NCBI RefSeq assembly: GCF_927798175.1
Contig: NZ_CAKMMP010000003.1
Coordinates: forward strand, 248,001-312,000
Length of the DNA: 64,000 nt
Origin: Paenibacillus sp. JJ-223
GTDB taxonomy: Bacteria; Bacillota; Bacilli; Paenibacillales; Paenibacillaceae
Direction of reading: 5' to 3'
Shown here: in pieces, positions 26,744-35,659 of the stretch
Numbering within the stretch: the stretch's first letter is position 1
Layout of the letters: the number at the start of each line of letters is the position of its first letter
Position numbers and translations under genes: made by a program
Notes under the pieces: generated by a model
What the model saw: only the letters and a program-made list of their open reading frames with translations
The model's database searches: none
Told to the model about the DNA's origin: nothing

Positions 26744-29659
26744 ATGCACACAGACTTGGACAAAACATTTCCGTATTGGAATCCGGATCTTGCCCTCGAA
26801 GAGCGGGTGAACGATCTGGTTTCGCGTTTGACTTTGCAAGAAAAAATTGAGTTGATGCCGCAATATCAAGCAGGCGTAGAAAGGCTTGGCATCAAGCCGT
26901 ACAAGCACGGCACGGAAGCCGCTCACGGTATAGCCTGGCTTGGCGAGTCGACCAATTATCCCCAGCCGATCGGTTTGGCGTGCACCTGGGACAAGGACTT
27001 GCTGCAACGGATCGGAAGCGCGATCGGAGATGAAGCGAGAGGTTTTTATCAGCGGAATCCGGAGCATAACGGATTAACGTTATGGGCGCCGACGGTGGAC
27101 ATGGAGCGGGACCCGCGTTGGGGCAGAACCGAGGAGGCATACGGGGAAGATCCCGTGCTTGCCGGCAAATTAGCCGCGGCGTTGGTGAAAGGCATGCAGG
27201 GCGACCATCCCTTTTATTTGAAATCGGTCGCAACGTTGAAACATTTTATCGGCAACAATAACGAGGTTGATCGGGGAGAGGCCTCCGTTAGCCTGGATCC
27301 GCGGAATTTGCGCGAATATTATTTGAAAGCATTCGAGATTCCGTTTAAGGAAGGCGGAGCTCTGTCGATGATGACGGCGTATAACGCGATCAACGGCGTG
27401 CCTGCGAATCTTAGCCCTTTGGTTAACGACGTCGTGAAGGGCGAGTGGGGGATGAACGGCTTCGTGGTGAGCGATGCATTTGATGTAACGGGAACGATGA
27501 GGGATCATCATTACGTCGACACCGTCAAAGAGGCCGTGGCACGGTCGATTCGGGAAGGCGGTATCGACAGTATAACGGATGAGGCCAATGTCGTGACAGA
27601 GGCGATCCGTTTGGCGCTTGAGGATGGGCTGCTGACCGAAAACGATCTCGACACGGCATTGCAGAACACGTTCCGCGTGCGATTCAGGCTGGGAGAATTC
27701 GATCCTGAGGAACGAAATCCGTATGCCGCAGTGGGGGAGTCGCATATTTTGAAATCCTCGCACGCCGAACTGGCGCGTGAAGCTGCGCAAAAAGCCATCG
27801 TTCTGCTCAAAAACGATAAAGAGACCTTGCCGCTTCAAGCAAGCAAAATCAGCAAAATCGCCGTCATCGGTCCACTTGCCGATGCCGTTTACAGCGATTG
27901 GTACAGCGGTACGATTCCATACGAGGTCAGCCCGCTGCAGGGGATCAAGGATCGCCTGGCCACAGAAGGAAACGAAGCAGAGGTCCGTTTCTCCGGCGGC
28001 TCGGACCGCATCAGACTCAAGTCAACGCGAAGCGGAAAATATGTACGGAAGGTCAGTGACGGAAAGGAAACGCTCGCGGCTTCCGGCGTTACCAAGGAAG
28101 AAGCCGATGTCTTTGAAACCACCGATTGGGGATGGGGGAGCCATACCTTACGGGCGGAACGAAATGGCCGGTATTTAACGACGGACGACAAACATGTTTA
28201 CGCTTCAGCCGACCGGATCTGGGAATGGTTCACCAAGGAAGTGTTCCTGATTCATCCGTTGAATCCAAACAAGTCATTGGCTACCATCTCCACATGGAAT
28301 GATACCGCACTTAACGTGGACGAACAAACCGAATTACTCGTCGTTGGTGACGGAACCGCTGCCGAAACAACGAACGAAATCAATGTTGGCGGCGCGGCGG
28401 AAGTGGCCAAAACCAATGCAGCGACCGCCGAACCGTTTGAGCTGGAGTATGCAGGCGTCGGCGTAGAGGAAGCCGTTCGTGCTGCCAGTGGAGCAGACGC
28501 GGCCATTGTTTTTGTCGGGAACCATCCGCTGATCAATGGCAAGGAAACGATGGACCGACCTGACATCACGCTTCCTGCCTCGCAGGAAAAATTGGTGCTG
28601 GAGGTGCTGAAGGCCAACCCGAATACAATCGTGGTTGTCGTCGGCAGTTATCCGTTCGCGTTGAACGAATTGCAGACCAAAGTCCCCGCGATTCTATACA
28701 CGTCCCATACGGGGCAGGACCTTGGGCGGGTCGTTGCAGATGTGCTGTTCGGCGACGTCAATCCTGCCGGGCGCCTGAACATGACGTGGTATTCCTCTGT
28801 TGAGCAATTGCCGCCGTTCATGGATTATGACATTATTCAGGGTGGACGGACTTATCAATACTTTGAAGGCACGCCGCTGTACCCGTTTGGGCATGGACTT
28901 TCCTATAGCGCCTTTCACTATGAAGCGCTGCGGATGTCCGTAAATCAAGTCGAGCTTGGGCAAGACACGGCGGTTGATATATCTTTCCGTCTGACTAATA
29001 CCACCTCGCGAACAGGCGAAGAAGTTGTGCAGTTATATGTGAGGGCAGGTACTTCGCGGGTGAAACGACCGCTTCTGCAATTGGCCGATTTTCAGCGCAT
29101 TTCGTTGCTGCCTGGCGAAACGAGAGAGCTCACATTCCGCCTGCCGTTGGAATCACTGCGTATTTGGGATGTCACCCGGGAGCGGTTCTGCATCGAAAGC
29201 GGTCGATATTCCTTGATCATCGGTTCTTCTTCCGCTGACCTGCGACTGGAAGAACAGCTCACGGTCGTTGCCGAGACCATTCCTCCGCGCGACCTGATGT
29301 CTTTGACAAGGGCCGTCAACTATGATGCATGTCACGGCGTTTTGATCGGCGAATGCCGGGAGGGAGGAAGTTCGACCGAGGTTATAGAAAACACGGGTTG
29401 GTTGTTGTTTGCGGACGCATCGTGGGAGGAAGGTATTAGCATAATGGAACTGCGGGCCGCAAGTCCGGAAAAGGCAACGATTGAGGTCAGACTTGACGCA
29501 TTGGACGGACCGCTCGTTGGCAGATGTGACATTTCTGCCGGAGGGTATCAGGAATGGAGGGATTATTCGTGCGAATTGATCCTGCCTTCCGGACGGCACG
29601 ATGTATATCTGTTGCTGCAAGGTCCGATCTCGCTCAGTTGGTTTAGAATGTTAGCGTAA
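26744..29659 (+). CDS. GH3 beta-glycosidase with fascin-like insert and C-terminal CBM6-like domain
   Basis: A 971-residue enzyme without signal peptide. The GH3 N-terminal barrel shows GTEAAHGIAW, ERDPRWGRTEEAYGEDP, SVATLKHFIGNNNE and the nucleophile aspartate in GFVVSDAF. The second GH3 domain starts near residue 345 (AQKAIVLLKND) but is interrupted by about 110 residues with fascin/beta-trefoil repeats (IRLKSTRSGKYVRKVSDG; HTLRAERNGRYLTTDD), where many relatives carry PA14. A fibronectin-like domain follows (EVVQLYVRAG), and the last 115 residues resemble CBM6. Likely beta-xylosidase or beta-glucosidase acting on imported oligomers; the start follows AAGGAGTGA. Confidence 0.88.
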   Translation: MHTDLDKTFPYWNPDLALEERVNDLVSRLTLQEKIELMPQYQAGVERLGIKPYKHGTEAAHGIAWLGESTNYPQPIGLACTWDKDLLQRIGSAIGDEARGFYQRNPEHNGLTLWAPTVDMERDPRWGRTEEAYGEDPVLAGKLAAALVKGMQGDHPFYLKSVATLKHFIGNNNEVDRGEASVSLDPRNLREYYLKAFEIPFKEGGALSMMTAYNAINGVPANLSPLVNDVVKGEWGMNGFVVSDAFDVTGTMRDHHYVDTVKEAVARSIREGGIDSITDEANVVTEAIRLALEDGLLTENDLDTALQNTFRVRFRLGEFDPEERNPYAAVGESHILKSSHAELAREAAQKAIVLLKNDKETLPLQASKISKIAVIGPLADAVYSDWYSGTIPYEVSPLQGIKDRLATEGNEAEVRFSGGSDRIRLKSTRSGKYVRKVSDGKETLAASGVTKEEADVFETTDWGWGSHTLRAERNGRYLTTDDKHVYASADRIWEWFTKEVFLIHPLNPNKSLATISTWNDTALNVDEQTELLVVGDGTAAETTNEINVGGAAEVAKTNAATAEPFELEYAGVGVEEAVRAASGADAAIVFVGNHPLINGKETMDRPDITLPASQEKLVLEVLKANPNTIVVVVGSYPFALNELQTKVPAILYTSHTGQDLGRVVADVLFGDVNPAGRLNMTWYSSVEQLPPFMDYDIIQGGRTYQYFEGTPLYPFGHGLSYSAFHYEALRMSVNQVELGQDTAVDISFRLTNTTSRTGEEVVQLYVRAGTSRVKRPLLQLADFQRISLLPGETRELTFRLPLESLRIWDVTRERFCIESGRYSLIIGSSSADLRLEEQLTVVAETIPPRDLMSLTRAVNYDACHGVLIGECREGGSSTEVIENTGWLLFADASWEEGISIMELRAASPEKATIEVRLDALDGPLVGRCDISAGGYQEWRDYSCELILPSGRHDVYLLLQGPISLSWFRMLA

Positions 29660-29692
29660 TTCATGCAATTGCTGCACCATAAAGTCGATTTC

Positions 29693-29730
29693 AAAAAGAG
29701 GACTGCCAATGCCATGGCAGCCCTCTTTTT
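29693..29730. terminator. Bidirectional terminator between GH3 and GH43 genes
   Basis: AAAAGAGG-CTGCCA pairs with TGGCAG-CCTCTTTTT around ATGCCA, between convergent genes. Confidence 0.85.
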
Positions 29731-29788
29731 AGCTTTAACCTTAACAACTTAGCTGGATGTAGGAACTCGGAAAATCACCGATATGAAT

Positions 29789-31279
29789 TCAATGATACTC
29801 GCATTTAAAATTCGTGAACGTTGCCGCCGACCCTTTCCCGTTTGCATATAGACCGATAAGTACGCCTGTAAATCCTCCGGCAACCTCAGAAGAAAGGTAT
29901 CTGGTTTGGGCCGTCCCCAGAACGACATTTTTGCCGTCCGAATTGAACAGGAAGGCGTACCGTTCAGCGCTTGCCCGGATAATCAGCGTCGCGTGATTGC
30001 TTGTCCCTATACTTTCCTCCGACTCCACGGATTTGATGTCGCCGACATTCAACCGTCTGGCCACTTTGTACTCGTTCCCGACTTTGCGGAAGGCCAGGTC
30101 ATAATGGTGATTTTCATCCATGTAAAGCGTAATGCCGGCTTCTCCGTCCGTCAAAGTTACGTCGCAAGTGATGACCGCATTGAAATCTCTCTGACGTAAG
30201 CCGATGAAGGTAGGGGATAGCGGCGTATCCAACGTAATATCTGTACCTTTAAGCGTAACTTTGTTGGACGCAAGTTCATATTGTTCAGGATCGGGGTGAC
30301 GAAGGTAACACCAATCCAGGTTCCAATCCGTATTTTCAAACGTATATACCGTTTTCTCCTGTTGCACGACGGCGTCCGGAATCCGGTCGGTTTCGAAGCT
30401 GGTCAGCGTAGTGCCATCCTGTCCTGCCGTAAACCACCCATCTTCACCAAAAGTAACCGGAGTAAGAAACACTTCCCGTCCCAGATGGTGATAAGTCAGC
30501 CAGCGTCCGATCTGGCGGAAGCCCAGATGCAGCATCCACCAATTTCCGCGATCATCCTGAACCAGGTCCCCGTGACCGGCGCCCTGCAGCTCGTAACCAC
30601 CCAAATTGCGATTGGTCAGCACAGGGTTGTGCGGATAGGCTTCAAACGGACCAGAAGGGGAGTCTCCTCTCGCATATGTGACCATATGACCGTACTCCGT
30701 ACCCCCTTCGGAAGCCATGAGATAATACGTTCCGTTGATTTTATACAAATGAGGGCTTTCCAAATAACGACCACCCGTTCCGCTCCAAATCACGCGGCCT
30801 GGGGTCAGCTTGCGGCCGGTTTCGATATCGATTTCACACTGAATGATGCCGCCCACGCCATGCTCATCCGTGCCGTTGCTCATGAAGAATGCTTTTCCGT
30901 CTTCGAAATACAAATCGGGATCAATCCCGCCTTGATCGACGTAAACAGGGTCCGACCATTCACCGTAAATATCGTCTGTCCACACATAGAAATTTTGCCG
31001 GGTCGTGTCATTGGTCGTTGTCATGTAGAACCGCCCGTTGTTATGACGGATCGTCGGGGCAAAAACGCCGCCGGAGCTGCTTACCGTTGCCAATTGCACC
31101 TGGCTTGTCCGAGTCAGGCAATGCCCGATTTGCGTCCAGTTGATCAGGTCCTTGCTTTCAAACAGGGGTACGCCAGGGAAAAATTGAAACGAACTGCATA
31201 CGAGATAATACGTGTCGCCTACTTTGCAGACGCTTGGGTCCGGATAAAATCCTTTAATTACAGGATTATTGTAGTTCAT
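29789..31279 (-). CDS. GH43 beta-xylosidase / alpha-L-arabinofuranosidase
   Basis: A 496-residue cytoplasmic enzyme with the five-bladed propeller of GH43. The catalytic base aspartate is in GFYPDPSVCKVG and the general acid in YLESPHLYKINGTYYL; GGIDPDLYFEDGKAFF holds the pKa-modulating aspartate. A C-terminal beta-sandwich (after residue 310) is typical of XynB-type enzymes. I prefer the ATG at 31279, where the homologous sequence MNYNNPVIKGFYPDPS begins behind AGGTG; the frame extends to 31306. It probably removes xylose or arabinose from imported xylo-oligomers. Confidence 0.9.
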   Translation of the reverse strand: MNYNNPVIKGFYPDPSVCKVGDTYYLVCSSFQFFPGVPLFESKDLINWTQIGHCLTRTSQVQLATVSSSGGVFAPTIRHNNGRFYMTTTNDTTRQNFYVWTDDIYGEWSDPVYVDQGGIDPDLYFEDGKAFFMSNGTDEHGVGGIIQCEIDIETGRKLTPGRVIWSGTGGRYLESPHLYKINGTYYLMASEGGTEYGHMVTYARGDSPSGPFEAYPHNPVLTNRNLGGYELQGAGHGDLVQDDRGNWWMLHLGFRQIGRWLTYHHLGREVFLTPVTFGEDGWFTAGQDGTTLTSFETDRIPDAVVQQEKTVYTFENTDWNLDWCYLRHPDPEQYELASNKVTLKGTDITLDTPLSPTFIGLRQRDFNAVITCDVTLTDGEAGITLYMDENHHYDLAFRKVGNEYKVARRLNVGDIKSVESEESIGTSNHATLIIRASAERYAFLFNSDGKNVVLGTAQTRYLSSEVAGGFTGVLIGLYANGKGSAATFTNFKCEYH

Positions 31280-31454
31280 GTTAAATATGCACCTCACTAA
31301 ATTCACGTTGATAAGAATTCAAACCATTGGTATCATCAAAATTAAACAACAAAGCGTGTGAATTTACAATAATCCGTGATGGAATCTGCAACTTAAATCC
31401 ATTGGATTCACATAAATAAGATTTCAACAACGAGAACAAGGAGAGTTTCGAATA

Positions 31455-32375
31455 ATGAAAGCAAACGGAGAAATGAAATACATGCTGTTATATGAAGCCT
31501 TGGCAAGCGAAGTGCGGTGGAGGATCATGGACCTCATCTCCGATGGCGAAATGAATGTGAAGGATATCGCCGACAGGCTGGAGCTTAGTCCTTCCATCGT
31601 GACAATGCACGTACGGAAACTGGAGCAAGCTGAACTGGTCGGCAGCCGAAGAATTCGGCTCAACGGCGGAACGCATAAAATGTGTTTCCTGAAGCAGAAA
31701 TCGATCGAGATCGAACTGCCGTCAGCCAGATCAGTCAGGGATATCGTGAAGGAACAGACGATTTCGGTAGGGCATTATACGGCTTTTGAGGTGCATCCGA
31801 CTTGCGGGCTCGGGACTCATGAGAAGGAAATCGGAGTATGGGACGATCCACGGTACTTCCTTGATCCCGAACGTGTTCACGCGGCCATTTTATGGTTTGG
31901 CAGAGGATATGTCGAATATAAAACGCCTAATTACTTGCTGCCCGCGGAGACGGCCGACGCCATTGAAATTTCGATGGAAATCGCTTCCGAGGCGCCGGGA
32001 TTGAGGGATGATTGGCCATCCGACATTACGTTTGCGTTTAATGGAGTGCGACTTGGAACCTGGACCAGTCCTGCCGATTTCGGCAGAGCTGCCCGCGGGA
32101 AATATACGCCCCCATGGTGGCATAGAAACGTGAACCAGTACGGATTGTTGAAAACGATTCGAATCGATCACGCGGGAACGTATATGGATGGTGAGTGGAT
32201 GTCCAACATAACGATCAGAGACGTCAAGCTCGAAGAGTTATTCTGGACGCTTCGTTTTTCCGTCGAGGAGGATGCCGCTAATGTCGGCGGGTTGACATTG
32301 TATGGGGCCGGTTTCGGAAACCACAATCAAGATATCGTCATCCGAACGATCCAGAAAAAAGATACGCTTTTATGA
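31455..32375 (+). CDS. ArsR-type winged-helix regulator with large C-terminal sensing domain
   Basis: A 306-residue protein. The first 85 residues form an ArsR-like winged helix (RWRIMDLISDGEMNVKDIAD, LSPSIVTMHVRKLE). The remaining 220 residues lack metal-binding motifs and look beta-rich with many tryptophans (TPPWWHRNVNQYGLLKTI, FNGVRLGTW), as in carbohydrate-binding folds. It is divergent from the GH43 gene with a 175-bp spacer. I infer that it senses a sugar and controls the GH43 gene; known relatives are annotated only as ArsR family. Confidence 0.8.
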   Translation: MKANGEMKYMLLYEALASEVRWRIMDLISDGEMNVKDIADRLELSPSIVTMHVRKLEQAELVGSRRIRLNGGTHKMCFLKQKSIEIELPSARSVRDIVKEQTISVGHYTAFEVHPTCGLGTHEKEIGVWDDPRYFLDPERVHAAILWFGRGYVEYKTPNYLLPAETADAIEISMEIASEAPGLRDDWPSDITFAFNGVRLGTWTSPADFGRAARGKYTPPWWHRNVNQYGLLKTIRIDHAGTYMDGEWMSNITIRDVKLEELFWTLRFSVEEDAANVGGLTLYGAGFGNHNQDIVIRTIQKKDTLL

Positions 32376-32421
32376 GAATGGCGTGATGCGCGAAACTCGA
32401 TGATTGGGGGGTGTAATCAAC

Positions 32422-32469
32422 ATGGAGATTACTCAGGCTTCACTTCATAGTTCCTGCAAGGAGACATAA
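32422..32469 (+). pseudogene. Possible 5' stub of a gene cut by an insertion
   Basis: An ATG at 32422, 8 bases after GGGGGGTG, opens a 15-codon frame (MEITQASLHSSCKET). The strong ribosome binding site suggests this was the start of a real gene downstream of the ArsR-type regulator, lost when the ISL3 segment arrived. It is weakly supported. Confidence 0.3.
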
Positions 32470-32480
32470 GGGAGAAGGGC

Positions 32481-33833
32481 TTATAGCTGGTCCTTCTCCA
32501 ATTTCTCGATCAAGGTGGAAAAATCGACGCCCAGGAAGATTATTTCTTCTGGCTCTCGAACAACTTCAATAGGCGGCATATTAAACATCGGGAAGTTATC
32601 CTCCCGTAGATCGTAGCTGTCAAACCGTCTCTGGTTCTTAGGCATACGCTGCTTTTTAAGTTCCTCTGTAAAGAGTATTTTGGCTCGCAGGGCTTCAAAA
32701 GAGTATCCTCTGCCTAAATGATTAATGACTCGAATAAGGCTATTTAGAGATTCCGTATAAGCATCTGAAATGCGATGTTCGAAGCAGGCGAATATTTCCT
32801 CTTCCCAGTACTTCATAGCCATTGTAAGTGGTTCAAAAGCGGAATGCAGTTCAGTTGGTATTTTAACTTTCCATTCGTTGTATTTAAGAAATGCCGTCTG
32901 TCTGTTATCACAATCCCAAATATCCAAAAATGATTCCTTTAAGTCATAAGCAGTGCCAAGAGGAGGGTGATTTTTTGTCCAAAGGTCAAGCGTAATTTTA
33001 TTCGTCTCTGTAAGCTCTATATGGCGTTTGAGGAGGATAAAACGGTCGTGCATCAGCTTGCGGCGTGCTTTTGGCGATAATCCTTCAAGGATCTGCTTAC
33101 GTATGGTTTCTAACGCTTGGTTTGCCAAACGGACAACGTGAAATTTATCTACGATGACAAGAGCTTTTGGCAATATAGCCCTCACGGCATCCTTATAAGG
33201 TTGCCACATATTCATTGTGACGTATCGGATTTCCCCTATATTTGGAAGACGCAAGAGGTAATCTACAACGGTCTCCTTGTTACGATTGGGCAAAACATCC
33301 AACAAAGTACGTTCCTCAATGTTGGTTAAAACACATCTTGGCTTAATGATGTGTATTTCGCCAATCCCAAGCCAATGAGGAGTTTCATATCGATGCGTTT
33401 CTTTAAGACGATTGATGTAATCACGAAAGATGTTACGTATCGTTTTTTCATGCAATCCAACCTCTTCGGATATGCTGACAAACGTGCGTTTAAGGCTTTG
33501 CTTCTCTATAAAAGACAATAATCGTTTGGTGCAGTTTCGCTTTTCGTCTATGGTGTGGTCTAAGTGTTCCCAAAAGGTTCGATTGCAGTCTCTACAGCGA
33601 TATCTTTGACGTTTTATAAGAAGGCCTACACGCTTGCCGTGAATAGGTAGGTCCATGCAGACCTGTTCCCTGCTATCGTGTTTGTAGAGGTTGGCTATAC
33701 ATCCACAATGAGGGCAAGCCAAAGGTGGAGAGTTCGTCACCACTTGTATTAGAAAATCAAATTCCTTCTCACTAATACTCAGGATGTTGAATTTTGAAAG
33801 ATTCAGACGATCCATATGAATTTCTTCTATCAT
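32481..33833 (-). CDS. ISL3-family transposase
   Basis: A 450-residue transposase. The N-terminal zinc ribbon (CPHCGC and CRDCNRTF), helix-turn-helix (ISEEVGLHEKTIRNIF) and the DDE core (DKFHVVRLANQALETIRKQI; DAYTESLNSLIRVINHLGRGYSF) match ISL3. The frame is intact. The first ATG (33833) overlaps the stop of the MFS gene (TAAATG), and a second ATG at 33815 is possible. I could not find terminal inverted repeats on either side by eye, and none can fit between this gene and the MFS gene. Confidence 0.9.
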   Translation of the reverse strand: MIEEIHMDRLNLSKFNILSISEKEFDFLIQVVTNSPPLACPHCGCIANLYKHDSREQVCMDLPIHGKRVGLLIKRQRYRCRDCNRTFWEHLDHTIDEKRNCTKRLLSFIEKQSLKRTFVSISEEVGLHEKTIRNIFRDYINRLKETHRYETPHWLGIGEIHIIKPRCVLTNIEERTLLDVLPNRNKETVVDYLLRLPNIGEIRYVTMNMWQPYKDAVRAILPKALVIVDKFHVVRLANQALETIRKQILEGLSPKARRKLMHDRFILLKRHIELTETNKITLDLWTKNHPPLGTAYDLKESFLDIWDCDNRQTAFLKYNEWKVKIPTELHSAFEPLTMAMKYWEEEIFACFEHRISDAYTESLNSLIRVINHLGRGYSFEALRAKILFTEELKKQRMPKNQRRFDSYDLREDNFPMFNMPPIEVVREPEEIIFLGVDFSTLIEKLEKDQL

Positions 33834-35015
33834 TTATGATGCAAACTCCTTCTTTGTTTTCGTATGACTGGTCAGAATACCGCTGAATATGAAAGATAAC
33901 AACGAACCGGCAAAGCATATGGCCGCAAACATGCCTACGGCGGAAAAACCGTTAAAAGTCGCGTAAATCAGGCCTGCGATCCAAGAACCGAGCGTGGTCG
34001 CAGCGTACATGATTGAATTGGCCAAGCTGGAGATCGTGCCGCGGATGGTCGGATTTAATGAATTCAGCATTCCCAATATTAGGGGAAAAGCGATCCCCAT
34101 ATTAACGAATATGAAAAAGTAAACACTTTCGAAAACCGCAACCGATGGCAAGTGAGGCAAAACCATAAAACATGCGATAGAGACAAGAAAGCCCACAACC
34201 AGCGTATTGAAACGGTTTAACGTTTTGATCACATAGGCACCGCCGAAGCTCCCGACGATATTCCCGAGACCAAGAAAAAACATCACGTACCCTGCTTGAT
34301 CAATGGAAAGGTGAAAGCGATCCGTCACCCATTTTCCAATGAAAGAAAAGGCAGCAAAAAATCCACATTGAAATAAGAAATGAGCGAGGAAAGCCCTTCT
34401 CGCCATGCGGCTATTCAATAGCGGGACGTATCTGCTGAACATCGGAGTCTTGGTTTTTTGGCCTTGATTCGGTTTCATTTCGGGTAAAGCATAGAAGATA
34501 AATACCGCAACCAGTAATGCACATGCTCCGATCGTAAAAAAGGGATAAGACCAATGGGTGGAGGCAAGCAGGCTTCCAATAGGGATGCCGAACGCTTGGG
34601 ATGCAGCCAAGCCTGCCATGACGATTCCTGATACTTTGGCGATTTTGGACGTTGGAAACAGAGCGGGGATGGAGGCCCAGACTTGAGGCGCCGTAAAAGC
34701 TGCGCTGACTCCGGCTAAAAAACGGAAGAAGAACATCGACCAAAAACCTGTGGCAAAGCCGCATAATATCGTTGAAACCGAGAAGCAGACCATGCCGGAA
34801 AGCATGACTTTTTTACGATCCCAACCATCGGAAAGCGGTCCAGCAATTAGTGCAAAAATGGCATAACCTAAAGCATAAGACCCCACCATCCAACCCGAAT
34901 ATTCGGTCGGGATATGAAACAAGTCCTGAAGAGTGGGGATGAGCGGAGAAATCAAAAACGTATCCGTACCGATAACAAACATGATCAGGAAAAATAAAGC
35001 AGTTAATTTGATCAT
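33834..35015 (-). CDS. MFS efflux transporter (DHA1-type)
   Basis: A 393-residue transporter with 12 predicted helices. FVIGTDTFLISPLIPTLQDLF and GPLSDGWDRKKVMLSGMVCF (motif A) are typical of DHA1 drug or sugar-efflux carriers. It sits directly behind an ArsR-type gene, with a palindrome in the spacer, and ends within the start codon of the ISL3 transposase. Expression is likely controlled by the upstream ArsR protein. Substrate unknown. Confidence 0.88.
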   Translation of the reverse strand: MIKLTALFFLIMFVIGTDTFLISPLIPTLQDLFHIPTEYSGWMVGSYALGYAIFALIAGPLSDGWDRKKVMLSGMVCFSVSTILCGFATGFWSMFFFRFLAGVSAAFTAPQVWASIPALFPTSKIAKVSGIVMAGLAASQAFGIPIGSLLASTHWSYPFFTIGACALLVAVFIFYALPEMKPNQGQKTKTPMFSRYVPLLNSRMARRAFLAHFLFQCGFFAAFSFIGKWVTDRFHLSIDQAGYVMFFLGLGNIVGSFGGAYVIKTLNRFNTLVVGFLVSIACFMVLPHLPSVAVFESVYFFIFVNMGIAFPLILGMLNSLNPTIRGTISSLANSIMYAATTLGSWIAGLIYATFNGFSAVGMFAAICFAGSLLSFIFSGILTSHTKTKKEFAS

Positions 35016-35044
35016 TCTATATTCACCCTTTATAGTTAGTTCTA

Positions 35045-35066
35045 TAGTTCAAATATTATTGAACTA
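35045..35066 (-). promoter_or_regulatory. Probable operator upstream of the MFS gene
   Basis: TAGTTCAA and TTGAACTA form perfect 8-bp arms around ATATTA between the ArsR gene and the MFS gene. A further half site (TAGTTC) lies at 35036-35041. It fits an ArsR-family dimer site. Confidence 0.55.
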
Positions 35067-35089
35067 ATGATTAAAAAAAGAATTTCTTT

Positions 35090-35380
35090 CTACAATGTAT
35101 CCAGAAATCCGGGTAAGTAAGTTTGAAATGTCTCCAAATCGATGCTCATATACTTCGTTTGGGCTTCTTTTCGTACCTTGATCAACTTCGCCTCCTTTAA
35201 AGCACGCAAGTGATACGAAGTATTCGATTTCGTAGTATCGCGAATGTCTCCTACTTCTCCACAATTCATCTCCTTCCTGCTGGTGTATAGAGCTCGTATG
35301 ATGTCCAATCTTGTTTCATCGGCTAATGCCTTGAATATTTTGACTCTGAGTTCATCATTTATCATTTTTTGAGTAGTCAT
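35090..35380 (-). CDS. ArsR-family transcriptional regulator
   Basis: A 96-residue winged-helix protein (KALADETRLDIIRALY; RDTTKSNTSYHLRALKEAKLI) with the length usual for this family. Only one cysteine is visible (NCGEV), so a classic metal site is doubtful. It precedes the MFS gene by 74 bases on the same strand. Confidence 0.88.
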   Translation of the reverse strand: MTTQKMINDELRVKIFKALADETRLDIIRALYTSRKEMNCGEVGDIRDTTKSNTSYHLRALKEAKLIKVRKEAQTKYMSIDLETFQTYLPGFLDTL

Positions 35381-35610
35381 AAAACCATTGTACTAAGATA
35401 TCGCTACAAATCAAGTCTTCAGAAAAATACCACCATATTCTCCGATTTTTAAGTCCAATGTTTGGATTTTGTTTCCGCCATAAATTCCGGTTAACCCAAA
35501 AATTTTGCGCCTTCGAACTTGTAGGCATTCCCGTTCTCAGCCGCAAGTGAGCGGGATAGAGAAATGCAATGGACTTTTTACAGGCCGTCGCAGTATCCCC
35601 AAACCAAAAA

Positions 35611-35640
35611 AGGGGAGAAGGGGCAAATCCCCAACTCCCC
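35611..35640 (-). terminator. Strong terminator of the mannanase gene
   Basis: AGGGGAG-AAGGGG pairs with CCCC-AA-CTCCCC; T/A-rich runs flank both sides, so it may also stop plus-strand transcription. Confidence 0.8.
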
Positions 35641-35659
35641 CTTGTTTTCAATTTTCCTT

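Noticed and set aside
30281..31300. 339-codon plus-strand frame opposite the GH43 gene
   Set aside because: It mirrors the GH43 codons and has no family features.
35380..35600. Possible ISL3 terminal repeat containing GGTTAACCGG
   Set aside because: No matching partner could be seen at 32376-32480, so I do not call element ends.
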